Position numbers and translations under genes: made by a program. The notes under the pieces are model-generated. The model was not told the origin of the DNA and ran no database searches. It saw nothing but the letters and a program-made list of their open reading frames with translations. A stretch of 64,000 bases of DNA, from contig NZ_VCNP01000030.1 of the NCBI RefSeq assembly GCF_006782915.1, positions 122,219 to 186,218 of the forward strand, given 5' to 3'. This document shows positions 56,945 through 64,000 of the stretch, piece after piece (the first letter of the stretch is position 1; each line of letters begins with the position of its first letter). This stretch comes from Streptomyces calvus. Its GTDB lineage: Bacteria; Actinomycetota; Actinomycetes; Streptomycetales; Streptomycetaceae.

Positions 56945-57180
56945 GACCACCGCCGAGCAGCCCGCCCTCTCGACCGAACACCCCCGAGCAGCCCACCCTC
57001 TCGACAGACCACCGCCGAGCAGCCCACCCTCCCGACGGACCACCGCCGAGCAGCCCACCCTCCCGACGGACCACCGCCGAGCAGGTCACCCCTCGACAGA
57101 CCACCCCCGAGCAGTCCACCCCCTCGACAGACCGTCGCCGGGCAGTCCACCCCTCGACAGACCACCGCCGAGCAGGTCAC
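56945..57180. repeat. 31-bp tandem repeat downstream of whiD
   Basis: Eight units of the type GACCACCGCCGAGCAGCCCA plus CCCTCCCGACG occur with a 30-31 bp period (GAGCAG or GGGCAG ends at 56960, 56991, 57022, 57053, 57084, 57114, 57145 and 57175). The array fills the gap between the convergent whiD and LysR genes, almost up to the LysR stop. Confidence 0.85.
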
Positions 57181-57193
57181 CGGCCCCGGCAGC

Positions 57194-58090
57194 TCACCGT
57201 CCGGCAGTTGTGGCGAGCTTCTCCAGCGTCGCGCTGACCGCGGGCACCTGCGCGAGGTCGGGGAGGGTGAGCGCGACGATCTCCCGCCGTACCGCCGGCT
57301 CCAGTGCCACCGTGCGCACGCCCCGGGGCCGTACCGACTCGACGGCCAGCTGGGGCAGGACCGCGACCCCCAGGCCGGCGCCGACCAGTCCGACGACCGC
57401 CGGATAGTCGTCGGTGGCGAAGTCGATGCGCGGGGTGAAGCCGGCCGTTTCGCACACCTCGACCAACTGGCCGCGGCAGCGCGGGCAGCCCGCGATCCAC
57501 GGCTCTTCCGCGAGTTCACCGATGGCCACGGACTCCGCGCGCGCGAGCCGGTGCCGCTCCGGCACCAGCCCCACCAGCCGGTCCGTCAGCAGCGGCCGTA
57601 CGACGAGGTCGTCCCACTCCTCGGCGCCCGCCGCCCCCTCATAACGGAACGCGAGGGCCACGTCGCAGTCGCCCTCGCGCAGCATCTCCACGGAGCGGGG
57701 CGGCTCGGCCTCCTCCAGGGAGACCTGGGTGCCCGGGTGGGCCTCGCGCAGTGCGGCGAGGGCCGTCGGGACGAGGGTGGAGCTGCCGCTGGGGAAGGAG
57801 ACGAGGCGGACCCGGCCCGCGCGCAGCCCGGCGATGGCGGCGACCTCCTCCTCGGCGGCGGTCAGTCCGGCGAGGATTCCCGTGGCGTGCCGGACCAGGG
57901 CCTCTCCGGCCTGGGTCAGGCGCATCTCGCGGCCGCTGCGGATGAGCAGGGGCGTGCCGACGGACGCCTCCAGCGCCTTCATCTGCTGGCTGACGGCGGG
58001 CTGGGTGCAGCCCAGTTCGCGGGCGGCCGCGGAGAAGGAACCGGTGGTGGCCACGGCGCGCAGCACGCGGAGATGACGGGCTTCGATCAC
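57194..58090 (-). CDS. LysR-family transcriptional regulator
   Basis: A 298-residue LysR regulator. The winged helix-turn-helix occupies the first 60 residues (HLRVLRAVATTGSFSAAARE, CTQPAVSQQMKALE), followed by a periplasmic-binding-fold effector domain with the segments DVALAFRYEG and VGAGLGVAVLPQLA. The start is GTG 58090; no strong ribosome site precedes it, so translation may be leaderless. It diverges from a MOSC gene 81 bp away, a likely target. Effector unknown. Confidence 0.9.
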   Translation of the reverse strand: MIEARHLRVLRAVATTGSFSAAARELGCTQPAVSQQMKALEASVGTPLLIRSGREMRLTQAGEALVRHATGILAGLTAAEEEVAAIAGLRAGRVRLVSFPSGSSTLVPTALAALREAHPGTQVSLEEAEPPRSVEMLREGDCDVALAFRYEGAAGAEEWDDLVVRPLLTDRLVGLVPERHRLARAESVAIGELAEEPWIAGCPRCRGQLVEVCETAGFTPRIDFATDDYPAVVGLVGAGLGVAVLPQLAVESVRPRGVRTVALEPAVRREIVALTLPDLAQVPAVSATLEKLATTAGR

Positions 58091-58171
58091 ACACGCAAGG
58101 ATAAGCCGTCCTTTGACCGGGTGGCGAATAATGCGTCGACGCTTTGATCTCCATCGCCTACCGTGCGAGGC

Positions 58172-58852
58172 ATGAAGCTTCTGTCTGTGAACCTGGGGAG
58201 CGCCCGGGCCGTGCCGTACACGGACCATCGCGACGGTGTGAGCGGGATCGACAAGCGGCCGGTGGACGGTCCGGTGCGGGTGGCGGCGCCGGGGCCCAAG
58301 GGGTTCGGTGCGAGCGGGCTGGAGGGGGACGCCGTGTGCGAGACGCGGCACCACGGCGGCGACGAGCAGGCGGTGTACGCCATGGCGCGCGAGGACCTCG
58401 ACGAGTGGGAGCGCACGCTGGGGCGGACGCTGGCGAACGGCTCGTTCGGCGAGAACCTCACCACCACGGGGATCGACGTGTCCGGCGCGTTGATCGGTGA
58501 GCGCTGGGCCGTCGGGGACGAGGTGCTGCTGGAGATCACCTCCGGGCGCATCCCGTGTCGCACGTTCCAGGGCCACATGGGTGAGAAGGGCTGGGTGAAG
58601 CGGTTCACGCAGCGGGCCGCGCCGGGGGCGTATCTGCGGGTGATCCGGCCCGGGGCGATACGCGCGGGGGATCCGGTGCGGATCGTGCACCGGCCGGACC
58701 ACGAGGTGACGGTCGCGCTGCAGTTCCGCGCGGTGACGACGGAGCGGACGCTGCTGCCCCGGTTGCTGGAGGCGGGCGAGGCGCTGCATTCGGAGGCGCT
58801 GGCGGTGGCACGGGCGTACGTGGAGAAGTACGGGACGGGCTCGGCGGTCTGA
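58172..58852 (+). CDS. MOSC domain protein (YiiM-like)
   Basis: A 226-residue MOSC protein with the conserved Cys in RIPCRTFQGHMG (C129) and the preceding HHGGDEQAVYAMAREDL and GSFGENLTTTG segments, plus the C-terminal three-helix extension. Related YiiM proteins reduce N-hydroxylated compounds with molybdenum cofactor. The ATG at 58172 lies just after a TACCGT element (58160-58165) with no room for a ribosome site, so the message may be leaderless. Regulated possibly by the divergent LysR protein. Confidence 0.88.
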   Translation: MKLLSVNLGSARAVPYTDHRDGVSGIDKRPVDGPVRVAAPGPKGFGASGLEGDAVCETRHHGGDEQAVYAMAREDLDEWERTLGRTLANGSFGENLTTTGIDVSGALIGERWAVGDEVLLEITSGRIPCRTFQGHMGEKGWVKRFTQRAAPGAYLRVIRPGAIRAGDPVRIVHRPDHEVTVALQFRAVTTERTLLPRLLEAGEALHSEALAVARAYVEKYGTGSAV

Positions 58853-58903
58853 CGGCCCGGTACGCAGGCCGGAGCCTCTGGTCCGGGTAACTACTCTTGC
58901 GCC

Positions 58904-59677
58904 ATGACAACGGCTCTGATTACGGGATCGACGGCTGGGATCGGTGCCGCGTTCGCGCGGCGGCTGGCGGCCGACGGACACGACCTGGTGCTGGTGGCCC
59001 GCGACACCGGCCGGCTGCGCGAACAGGCCACCGAGCTGCACGACCGCCACGGCATCGAGGCGGAGGTGCTGACCGCCGACCTGGCCGACGACAAGGGCAT
59101 CGAGTCGGTGGCCGAACGGCTCGGTGACCGCAAGAACCCCGTCGACCTGCTGGTCAACAACGCCGGCTTCGGCAACAAGGGCCGTTACCTCGACGTCTCC
59201 ATGGCCGACGAGCTGAGGATGCTCAAGGTGCACTGCGAGGCGGTGCTCCGGCTGACGTCGGCGGCGGCCGAGGCGATGCGGGAACGCGGCCGCGGAGGTG
59301 TCGTGAACGTCGCCTCGGTGGCGGCGTTCGTGCCGCGCGGCACGTACGGGGCGTCCAAGGCGTGGGTCGTGCAGTTCACGCAGGGCGCGGCCCGGGACCT
59401 CGCGGACAGCGGCGTACGGCTGATGGCGCTGTGCCCCGGCTTCGTGCGCACGGAGTTCCACCAGCGGGCCGGGATGGGGACGGACAACATCCCGAAGTGG
59501 ATGTGGCTCGACGCGGACAAGGTCGCGGCGGAGGCGCTCGCGGACCTGGCCCGGGGCAAGTCGGTGTCGATCCCGGATCCCCGCTACAAGGCGCTGATGG
59601 GCGCGGCGAAGCTGGTCCCGCGGGGGCTGCTGGGCGGGCTCTCCTCACGTACGGGACGCAAGTACGGGCCGCAGTGA
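58904..59677 (+). CDS. Short-chain dehydrogenase/reductase
   Basis: A 257-residue classical SDR: cofactor motif TGSTAGIG (7-14), NNAG (85-88), catalytic S138, Y148 and K152 (YGASK). The residues after the second strand (VARDTGRL) suggest preference for NADP. TACTCT lies 7 nt before the ATG with no ribosome site, again indicating a leaderless transcript. Substrate unknown. Confidence 0.9.
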   Translation: MTTALITGSTAGIGAAFARRLAADGHDLVLVARDTGRLREQATELHDRHGIEAEVLTADLADDKGIESVAERLGDRKNPVDLLVNNAGFGNKGRYLDVSMADELRMLKVHCEAVLRLTSAAAEAMRERGRGGVVNVASVAAFVPRGTYGASKAWVVQFTQGAARDLADSGVRLMALCPGFVRTEFHQRAGMGTDNIPKWMWLDADKVAAEALADLARGKSVSIPDPRYKALMGAAKLVPRGLLGGLSSRTGRKYGPQ

Positions 59678-59778
59678 CGGTGTGAGGGCGGCCCCGGGCC
59701 CACAGCGGGCCGGAGCCCGCGCCGCGGAGGAAAATGGGTGCTGACAGGACCCGGACCAGGGGGGCCGGAGGTGGCGTC

Positions 59779-60486
59779 ATGACCTTCGTACAGCTCATCG
59801 ACTGCAGGACCAGCCGGTTCGAGGAAATGGACCGGCTCATGGACCAGTGGGTCGAGCAGACCAGGGGGAAGCGGACGGCGACGCACGCGGTGGTCGGCAA
59901 GGACCGCTCGGACGCGGCGCACGTCGTGGAGATCGTGGAGTTCCCGTCGTACGAGGAGGCGATGCGCAACTCGCAGCTCCCGGAGACCGACCGGATCTTC
60001 CGGCAGATGGTGGCGCTCTGCGACGAGATGCCCACCTTCACCGACCTGGACGTGGCGCGGGACGCCCAGCTGAACACGGACGCCGCGCGGCGGTTCTTCG
60101 AGGTGCTGGCCACCGAGGACGATCTGTCGCCGATGACGGGCCTGGTCGAGGAGCACTACCACGACCACGATCCGGCGAACGAGCAGGACGTCATCGGACT
60201 CGACCACCTGCGGCGCGAGATGGACGTGTGGCGCGGCGGCTTCGACTTCTCGGTCCGCATCGAGGACCAGATCGCCCAGGGGGACCGGGTGTGCACCCGG
60301 TGGAGCTGGGAGGGGACCCACAAGGGCGACTTCCTCGGCATCCCGCCGACGGGCAGGAAGGTCTCCATGACCGGCACGACCATCTTCCGCTTCGGCACCA
60401 ACGGCAAGATCGTCGAGGGCTGGTGGCAGTACGACCGCCTCGGCCTGATGACCCAACTGGGCGCACTGGAACCGACGGAACTCTGA
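59779..60486 (+). CDS. SnoaL-like protein with N-terminal ferredoxin-fold (ABM/Dabb-like) domain
   Basis: A 235-residue two-domain protein. Residues 1-95 look like a dimeric alpha/beta barrel domain (MTFVQLIDCRTSRFEEMDRL, HVVEIVEFPSYEEAMRNS). Residues ~105-235 match SnoaL/NTF2-type ester cyclase-like proteins (RFFEVLATEDDLSPM, TRWSWEGTHKGDFLGIPPTG, IVEGWWQYDRLGL). The combination is known in actinobacteria but the activity is not. GGAGG is 7 nt upstream of the ATG at 59779. Confidence 0.82.
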   Translation: MTFVQLIDCRTSRFEEMDRLMDQWVEQTRGKRTATHAVVGKDRSDAAHVVEIVEFPSYEEAMRNSQLPETDRIFRQMVALCDEMPTFTDLDVARDAQLNTDAARRFFEVLATEDDLSPMTGLVEEHYHDHDPANEQDVIGLDHLRREMDVWRGGFDFSVRIEDQIAQGDRVCTRWSWEGTHKGDFLGIPPTGRKVSMTGTTIFRFGTNGKIVEGWWQYDRLGLMTQLGALEPTEL

Positions 60487-60514
60487 ACCGGCGCCGGGCG
60501 CGACGAGAAGGACC

Positions 60515-60542
60515 TTGACTGCGCTCCAAACAGGCTTATACC
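60515..60542 (+). promoter_or_regulatory. Promoter of the lipoprotein gene
   Basis: TTGACT (60515-60520), 16 nt, TATACC (60537-60542) is one of the best vegetative-type promoters in the window, about 20 nt before the ribosome site. Confidence 0.6.
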
Positions 60543-60568
60543 AGACATATGAGCCAAAGGAGCACACC

Positions 60569-61042
60569 ATGGCAAGGCACGGTGTCATTGCCGCCCTGAC
60601 GGCAGTGATTGCGGTCGGCGGCCTGGCCCTCGGCGGTTGCACCACCGAGGACGACAGCTCCCCCTCGGCCCCGACCGAGGACACACGCGTCGAAGAGCGG
60701 CAGCAGACGGACGACGCAACCGAGCGGCAGCAGGAAAAACGGACCGAAGCGGAGGGTGACGAACGCGACGACCTCGTCAGCTTCAAGATCGATGACCGTT
60801 CACAGGCCGGCTTCGAGGACATCTGGGTCACCTGGACCATCAAGAACCAGAGTTCGGAGAAGTCCGACTACACGTGGGAGTGGGAGGCTGTCGGAGCCGA
60901 CGGCACCCGCCTGTACAACTCCACCGAGCTCGCCACCAACGTGCAGCCCGGGCAGATCGCGACGGGCGAGTCCCCCACCACCCTCAAGACGGCCGACGTG
61001 AAGATCAACATCACGGATTTCGAGCGCACGAAGGCATGGTGA
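60569..61042 (+). CDS. Small secreted lipoprotein of unknown function
   Basis: A 157-residue lipoprotein. The signal peptide (MARHGVIAALTAVIAVGG) ends in the lipobox LALGGC, so the Cys at residue 24 is lipidated. A ~45-residue Glu/Gln/Arg/Thr-rich spacer precedes a beta-rich domain (FEDIWVTWTIKNQSSEKSDY) that resembles extracellular immunoglobulin-like or DUF4352-like domains. AAAGGAG is 6 nt upstream of the ATG. Confidence 0.82.
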   Translation: MARHGVIAALTAVIAVGGLALGGCTTEDDSSPSAPTEDTRVEERQQTDDATERQQEKRTEAEGDERDDLVSFKIDDRSQAGFEDIWVTWTIKNQSSEKSDYTWEWEAVGADGTRLYNSTELATNVQPGQIATGESPTTLKTADVKINITDFERTKAW

Positions 61043-61054
61043 GGTCGGGGGTGT

Positions 61055-61080
61055 CTCTCCGGCTCAGGTGTGCCGGAGAG
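61055..61080. terminator. Bidirectional terminator overlapping a stop codon
   Basis: A 9-bp stem (61055-61063 with 61072-61080) encloses the stop codon of the minus-strand gene and lies 12 bp after the lipoprotein stop. Confidence 0.6.
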
Positions 61081-62137
61081 GCGCCTGCGTCCAGCGGTTG
61101 AGTGTGTCGGTCGTGTCGTCGTACGTGAGCCAGGTTCCGTCGCCGAGGGGGCGGACGTAGCTGTCGACGGGGCCCGCCGGGTAGGTCACCGTCCCGCGTA
61201 TGCGCAGGGTGTCGGCGTCGAGCAGCCAGTGGCGGGCGTGTTCCAGGTCCTCGTCGGAGTCGACCGTGGTGGCGATGACGGTGTCGGCGTCGACGAAGCC
61301 GCAGGAGTAGTCCCAGCAGGGCGGGTCCTCGTCGTCGGCCGGCTCGGGCTCCTGTTCGGCGATCACGGTGCCGTCGAGGGCGTGCAGGCGCAGGTCCGCT
61401 CCGTAGTGTTCGACCGTCAGGAAGCCGGGGCGGTCCTCGTGGACGTCCACGAGGATGCGGTCCAGGCCCTCGTTCAGGTCCCAGCTCGTCAGCTTCTCGC
61501 CGTCCCAGCGTGCCCAGTGCAGCAGGATGCCGTCCTGGCCCATGCCGATGCTCAGCCCCATGTGGACGCCGTCCGGGTGGGAGAGGTGGTGCGAACCGGC
61601 CGCCGCGCTGTCCAGCGGCAGCCACGCCACCTCCCTTCCGTTCCGGGCGTCCAGGACGACCCAGCGTTCCTGCCAGCCGCCCGGCTCCGGTTCGGCCACG
61701 ACGTGCGCCCACACGAGCCGGCCGTCGTCCGAGACCCGGCAGGATCCGTGCTCCAGACCGCGGCACACTTCCTGCTCGTCCCCCGTGTGCGGGTGGTCCA
61801 GCTCGGGGCCCCAGCAGCCGTGCCGGTACTCCCAGAGCGTCTCCCCGCCCGCGCTCATGGCCCGTACCGAGCGCTGTCCGGAGAACACCGCGAACGTGCC
61901 GTCGGGGCTCACCGAGTGGACACCGTGCTCCCACCGGGGCCAGGGAAGGGGGAAGACGGCCGTCGGCGCGCGTTCCCCCGCGAACAGCTCGCGCAGGTCG
62001 TAGACCTCCAGCTCGTGGCCGTTGCGCAGGAGGGCGCGGCGCGGGCCGTCCCCTCGGCCCTCGAACGCGAAGCCGTTGACCAGCGCGCCCCCACCCGGCA
62101 GCGTCACCGAGTCGCGCAGTTGTGCGGTGATCGACAT
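61064..62137 (-). CDS. Beta-propeller-like protein of unknown function
   Basis: A 357-residue cytoplasmic protein without signal or membrane segment. It shows regularly spaced beta-strand motifs with Trp, Asp and Gly (RWEHGVHSVSPDGTFAVFSG, VSDDGRLVWAHVV, RWVVLDARNGREVAWLPL, TWLTYDDTTDTLNRW), as in WD40- or YVTN-like propellers. There is no catalytic signature. ATG 62137 is the start. It is conserved as a hypothetical protein in actinomycetes as far as I know. Confidence 0.72.
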   Translation of the reverse strand: MSITAQLRDSVTLPGGGALVNGFAFEGRGDGPRRALLRNGHELEVYDLRELFAGERAPTAVFPLPWPRWEHGVHSVSPDGTFAVFSGQRSVRAMSAGGETLWEYRHGCWGPELDHPHTGDEQEVCRGLEHGSCRVSDDGRLVWAHVVAEPEPGGWQERWVVLDARNGREVAWLPLDSAAAGSHHLSHPDGVHMGLSIGMGQDGILLHWARWDGEKLTSWDLNEGLDRILVDVHEDRPGFLTVEHYGADLRLHALDGTVIAEQEPEPADDEDPPCWDYSCGFVDADTVIATTVDSDEDLEHARHWLLDADTLRIRGTVTYPAGPVDSYVRPLGDGTWLTYDDTTDTLNRWTQAPLRHT

Positions 62138-62198
62138 GCCCCGAAGGTAAAGGACGCCACTGACATCGCGGAGGCGGTGGCCCTCGTGACCAATACAG

Positions 62199-62654
62199 CT
62201 AGCCGTTGATCTCGTACTGGCCGACCGACAGGAACCAGCGCATCTCCTCGGGGTCGCCGGTTCGCAGGGTCCGGTAGGCGGCCTCGCGCACCTCGGGAGT
62301 CGTCTCGGGCCTGGACATGAGCTGGACGAGGGCGACGCGGTCGTCCTGGGCCTGCGCGAGGCGGTAGCCGGTGTCGAGGAACGCGCGCATGTCGTCGACG
62401 GTGCCGTTCAGGGCCTCCCGGCCCTTGGTCTTCACTTCCGAACCGGCGTACGGCAGGGACATGAGCTGGACGATGGCGACCCTGAGGTCGCTCGGGTCGT
62501 CCGTGGCCCAGGCCGTGGACGCGGAGGAGGCGGTGGAGGCCGAGGCGGTGGCCCGCTCGGCGGCCAGGGCGGGTGCGGCCAGGGCGGGTGCGGCGAGGGC
62601 GAGGGTGGTGGCGGCGATCACGGCCACGGCCAGCGCCGTGCGAGGCGTTCTCAT
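62199..62654 (-). CDS. Secreted ALF-repeat protein
   Basis: A 151-residue secreted protein with a classic Ala-rich signal peptide (cleavage after ALAAE or nearby). The mature part has two helical repeats: DLRVAIVQLMSLPYAGSEVKTKGREALNGTVDDMRAFL-type and DRVALVQLMSRPETTPEVREAAYRTLRTGDPEEMRWFL-type, each ending in a conserved acidic-Met-Arg-x-Phe-Leu motif. This is the ALF repeat found in actinobacterial secreted proteins. AAAGGGAG lies 7 nt before the ATG at 62654. Confidence 0.78.
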   Translation of the reverse strand: MRTPRTALAVAVIAATTLALAAPALAAPALAAERATASASTASSASTAWATDDPSDLRVAIVQLMSLPYAGSEVKTKGREALNGTVDDMRAFLDTGYRLAQAQDDRVALVQLMSRPETTPEVREAAYRTLRTGDPEEMRWFLSVGQYEING

Positions 62655-62796
62655 CGCGAACTCCCTTTGCTGGATGATCATTTGAGGCGTTCCGACGGTA
62701 GGTCGGCTTTGGGGCCGTGTCACCCGCTTTTCCTGGCGCAGGCAGGACTGTGGGTCCCGGGCAGCGCGACGGTCCGCCCGGGCCGCGGTGCGCCGC

Positions 62797-63855
62797 CTAG
62801 TCGCCGCCGCCTCCCCCGCCGCCGCCTCCGTCGCCGCCACCCCCGTCGCCGCCGCCACCGCCACCGCCGCCGTCGCCGGCGTCCCCGCCGTCGCTGCCCC
62901 AGCCGTCGCCGCCGCCGGGCTCGTTGTCGTCGCGGCCGGTGCCGAGGTTGCTGAACCAGGGGCCGTCCCAGGGCTCCGTCTCGCGGGAGCGGCGGGCGGT
63001 GCGGAACCTGGCCAGGCCGGTGGTGTCGCCGAGACCGAAGGAGACGGCGACCGCGTGGGCCATGACGGCGTCCAGCGGGTCGGGGCTCTCGTGACGCACG
63101 GCCGCCAGCGGCAGCAGCAGGGTGCCGGGCGCGGGCGTCGAGCGCCGCGGCGGACGGGTCAGATGCGCGACCCGTCGGTCGTCGCGGAGCAGCCACGAGC
63201 TCATCGCGGTGTCGCGCCGCAGCGTCCACTGCCGGTCGGGCAGGTGTATCTCGACGCTGCTCTTGGACTTGCGGAGCTTCTTCTGCAGGACGAGCCGCGC
63301 GGTGACGTCACCGACGGTCATGAGCAGGCCCTGGTCCGGGGCGGTGGAGTCGTCCCGGAGGCCGTACGGCGCCCTGAGCCGCACGGCGGGGGCGTGCGGA
63401 CCCCAGACGTCCACGCGCACCAGGCGCCGGTCCACGGCGACGGCCACCGGTCCGGCGGGGCCCGGCGCGTACCGGCGCGCCATCCACAGCGGTACGCCCT
63501 CGGCGTGCGCCCGCGCGGCGAGGGCGGCGACCTGGTCGGGCCCGCCGCACCGGCGTACCGCCAGTTCGCCCAGTGCGCGGGCGAAGTCGGCGGCCCGGCG
63601 CGCCTTCAGGGGCACGGTGCTGCCGGTCACGCGGGTGACCGGGACGATGCCGGGGCCCTGCGGCAGCCGGTCCAGGGGGCGTTCGGTGCCGCCGCCGCCG
63701 AGCCAGCAGCCGCGCAGGTAGGCATCGGCCATGGCGCCGAGGTTCAGCTCGTCGAGCGGTGTGGTCCGGCCGCCTCTGCGCAGCCGGCCCTCGCTGAGTT
63801 CCACGGTCCGCGCCAACGGGTTGCGTGACCGTTCCCCGTAGAGCACCTGGCTCAT
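62797..63855 (-). CDS. Conserved hypothetical protein with Gly/Asp-rich C-terminal tail
   Basis: A 352-residue protein. The body (~1-300) is Arg-rich with beta-strand patterns and no recognised motif. The last ~35 residues are almost only Gly with interspersed Asp. Similar glycine tails occur on actinobacterial membrane or surface proteins, but no signal peptide or membrane helix is visible here. AAAGGGGGA lies 6 nt before the ATG at 63855; an in-frame ATG at 63873 precedes that ribosome site and is less likely. Confidence 0.7.
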   Translation of the reverse strand: MSQVLYGERSRNPLARTVELSEGRLRRGGRTTPLDELNLGAMADAYLRGCWLGGGGTERPLDRLPQGPGIVPVTRVTGSTVPLKARRAADFARALGELAVRRCGGPDQVAALAARAHAEGVPLWMARRYAPGPAGPVAVAVDRRLVRVDVWGPHAPAVRLRAPYGLRDDSTAPDQGLLMTVGDVTARLVLQKKLRKSKSSVEIHLPDRQWTLRRDTAMSSWLLRDDRRVAHLTRPPRRSTPAPGTLLLPLAAVRHESPDPLDAVMAHAVAVSFGLGDTTGLARFRTARRSRETEPWDGPWFSNLGTGRDDNEPGGGDGWGSDGGDAGDGGGGGGGGDGGGGDGGGGGGGGGD

Positions 63856-64000
63856 CGCCGTCCCCCTTTCCATGCCGTTCGGTTCTCATGGAAAGGTCGC
63901 GCGCACCGGTGCCGGCGGTTCCGCGACCGGCCGATGTGCCGCGGTGGACGGCGGCGGGTACGGCGAAGGGCCCGGGCCCCCCCCCCGGGGGGGGGGCGCG

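Noticed and set aside
56797..57237. Open frames translating the 31-bp repeat downstream of whiD
   Set aside because: The period is 30-31 bp, so no frame is kept across the array, and none has a start with a ribosome site.

Overview
The base composition (very high G+C, strong third-position GC bias), the gene families and the gene order point to a Streptomyces chromosome, in the conserved core rather than the arms. Diagnostic genes are bldM, whiD, a ShbA/SigD-type ECF sigma factor, guaB/guaB3, guaA, and a cluster of membrane Ser/Thr kinases lying between a glpD-type gene and a semialdehyde dehydrogenase. From memory, and not checked against a database, the order matches the S. coelicolor SCO4767 to about SCO4800 neighbourhood, read from right to left in this window. 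I saw no tRNA, rRNA, CRISPR array, insertion sequence, prophage or biosynthetic cluster.

Left end (1-6.7 kb). A divergent pair of operons encodes a MoxR-type AAA ATPase plus a DUF5682 protein (leftward, running off the window) and a SWIM zinc-finger protein plus a DUF5691 protein (rightward). The 125-bp region between them holds two back-to-back copies of the actinobacterial LexA-independent DNA-damage promoter (TTGTCRGTG-N8-TAnnnT, the RecA-NDp or PafBC type). The same promoter precedes pcrA at 13.06 kb. An uncharacterised ATPase/SWIM system that appears wired to the DNA-damage response is the strongest candidate here for something undescribed.

6.9-23 kb. This part carries a cobalamin-binding mutase small subunit, a lipase, an M23 peptidase, the helicase PcrA, and two NlpC/P60 cell-wall hydrolases, the first behind a c-di-AMP (ydaO-type) riboswitch. 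It also carries an EsrISR-like envelope-stress system: a PspC-containing histidine kinase, its response regulator, and a divergent PspC/LiaF-like protein, with four TCAGGG boxes between them. DoxX and other membrane proteins follow.

22.6-33.4 kb. Metabolic genes include a class II aldolase, a flavin/pyridoxamine-type oxidase, guaA, and a chorismate mutase behind an apparently leaderless aromatic-rich leader peptide and a strong hairpin (an attenuator). A sortase-type (LAETG) surface protein, a GMC oxidoreductase and a semialdehyde dehydrogenase follow.

33.5-46.2 kb. Six PASTA-less membrane Ser/Thr kinase genes lie in a row on the minus strand. One of them is a pseudokinase with every catalytic motif replaced and an insert of roughly 260 residues. 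The gaps between kinase genes contain minisatellite-like tandem repeats.

46.3-57 kb. Serine hydrolase, glycerol-3-phosphate dehydrogenase, a nucleotide-sugar dehydrogenase homologue lacking its catalytic cysteine, guaB3, guaB, the ECF sigma factor, bldM (with a near-textbook sigma-BldN promoter) and whiD.

57-64 kb. LysR regulator, MOSC protein, short-chain dehydrogenase, SnoaL-like protein, lipoprotein, beta-propeller-like protein, ALF-repeat secreted protein and a glycine-tailed protein. The window ends in a C10G10 run that may be a sequence artefact.
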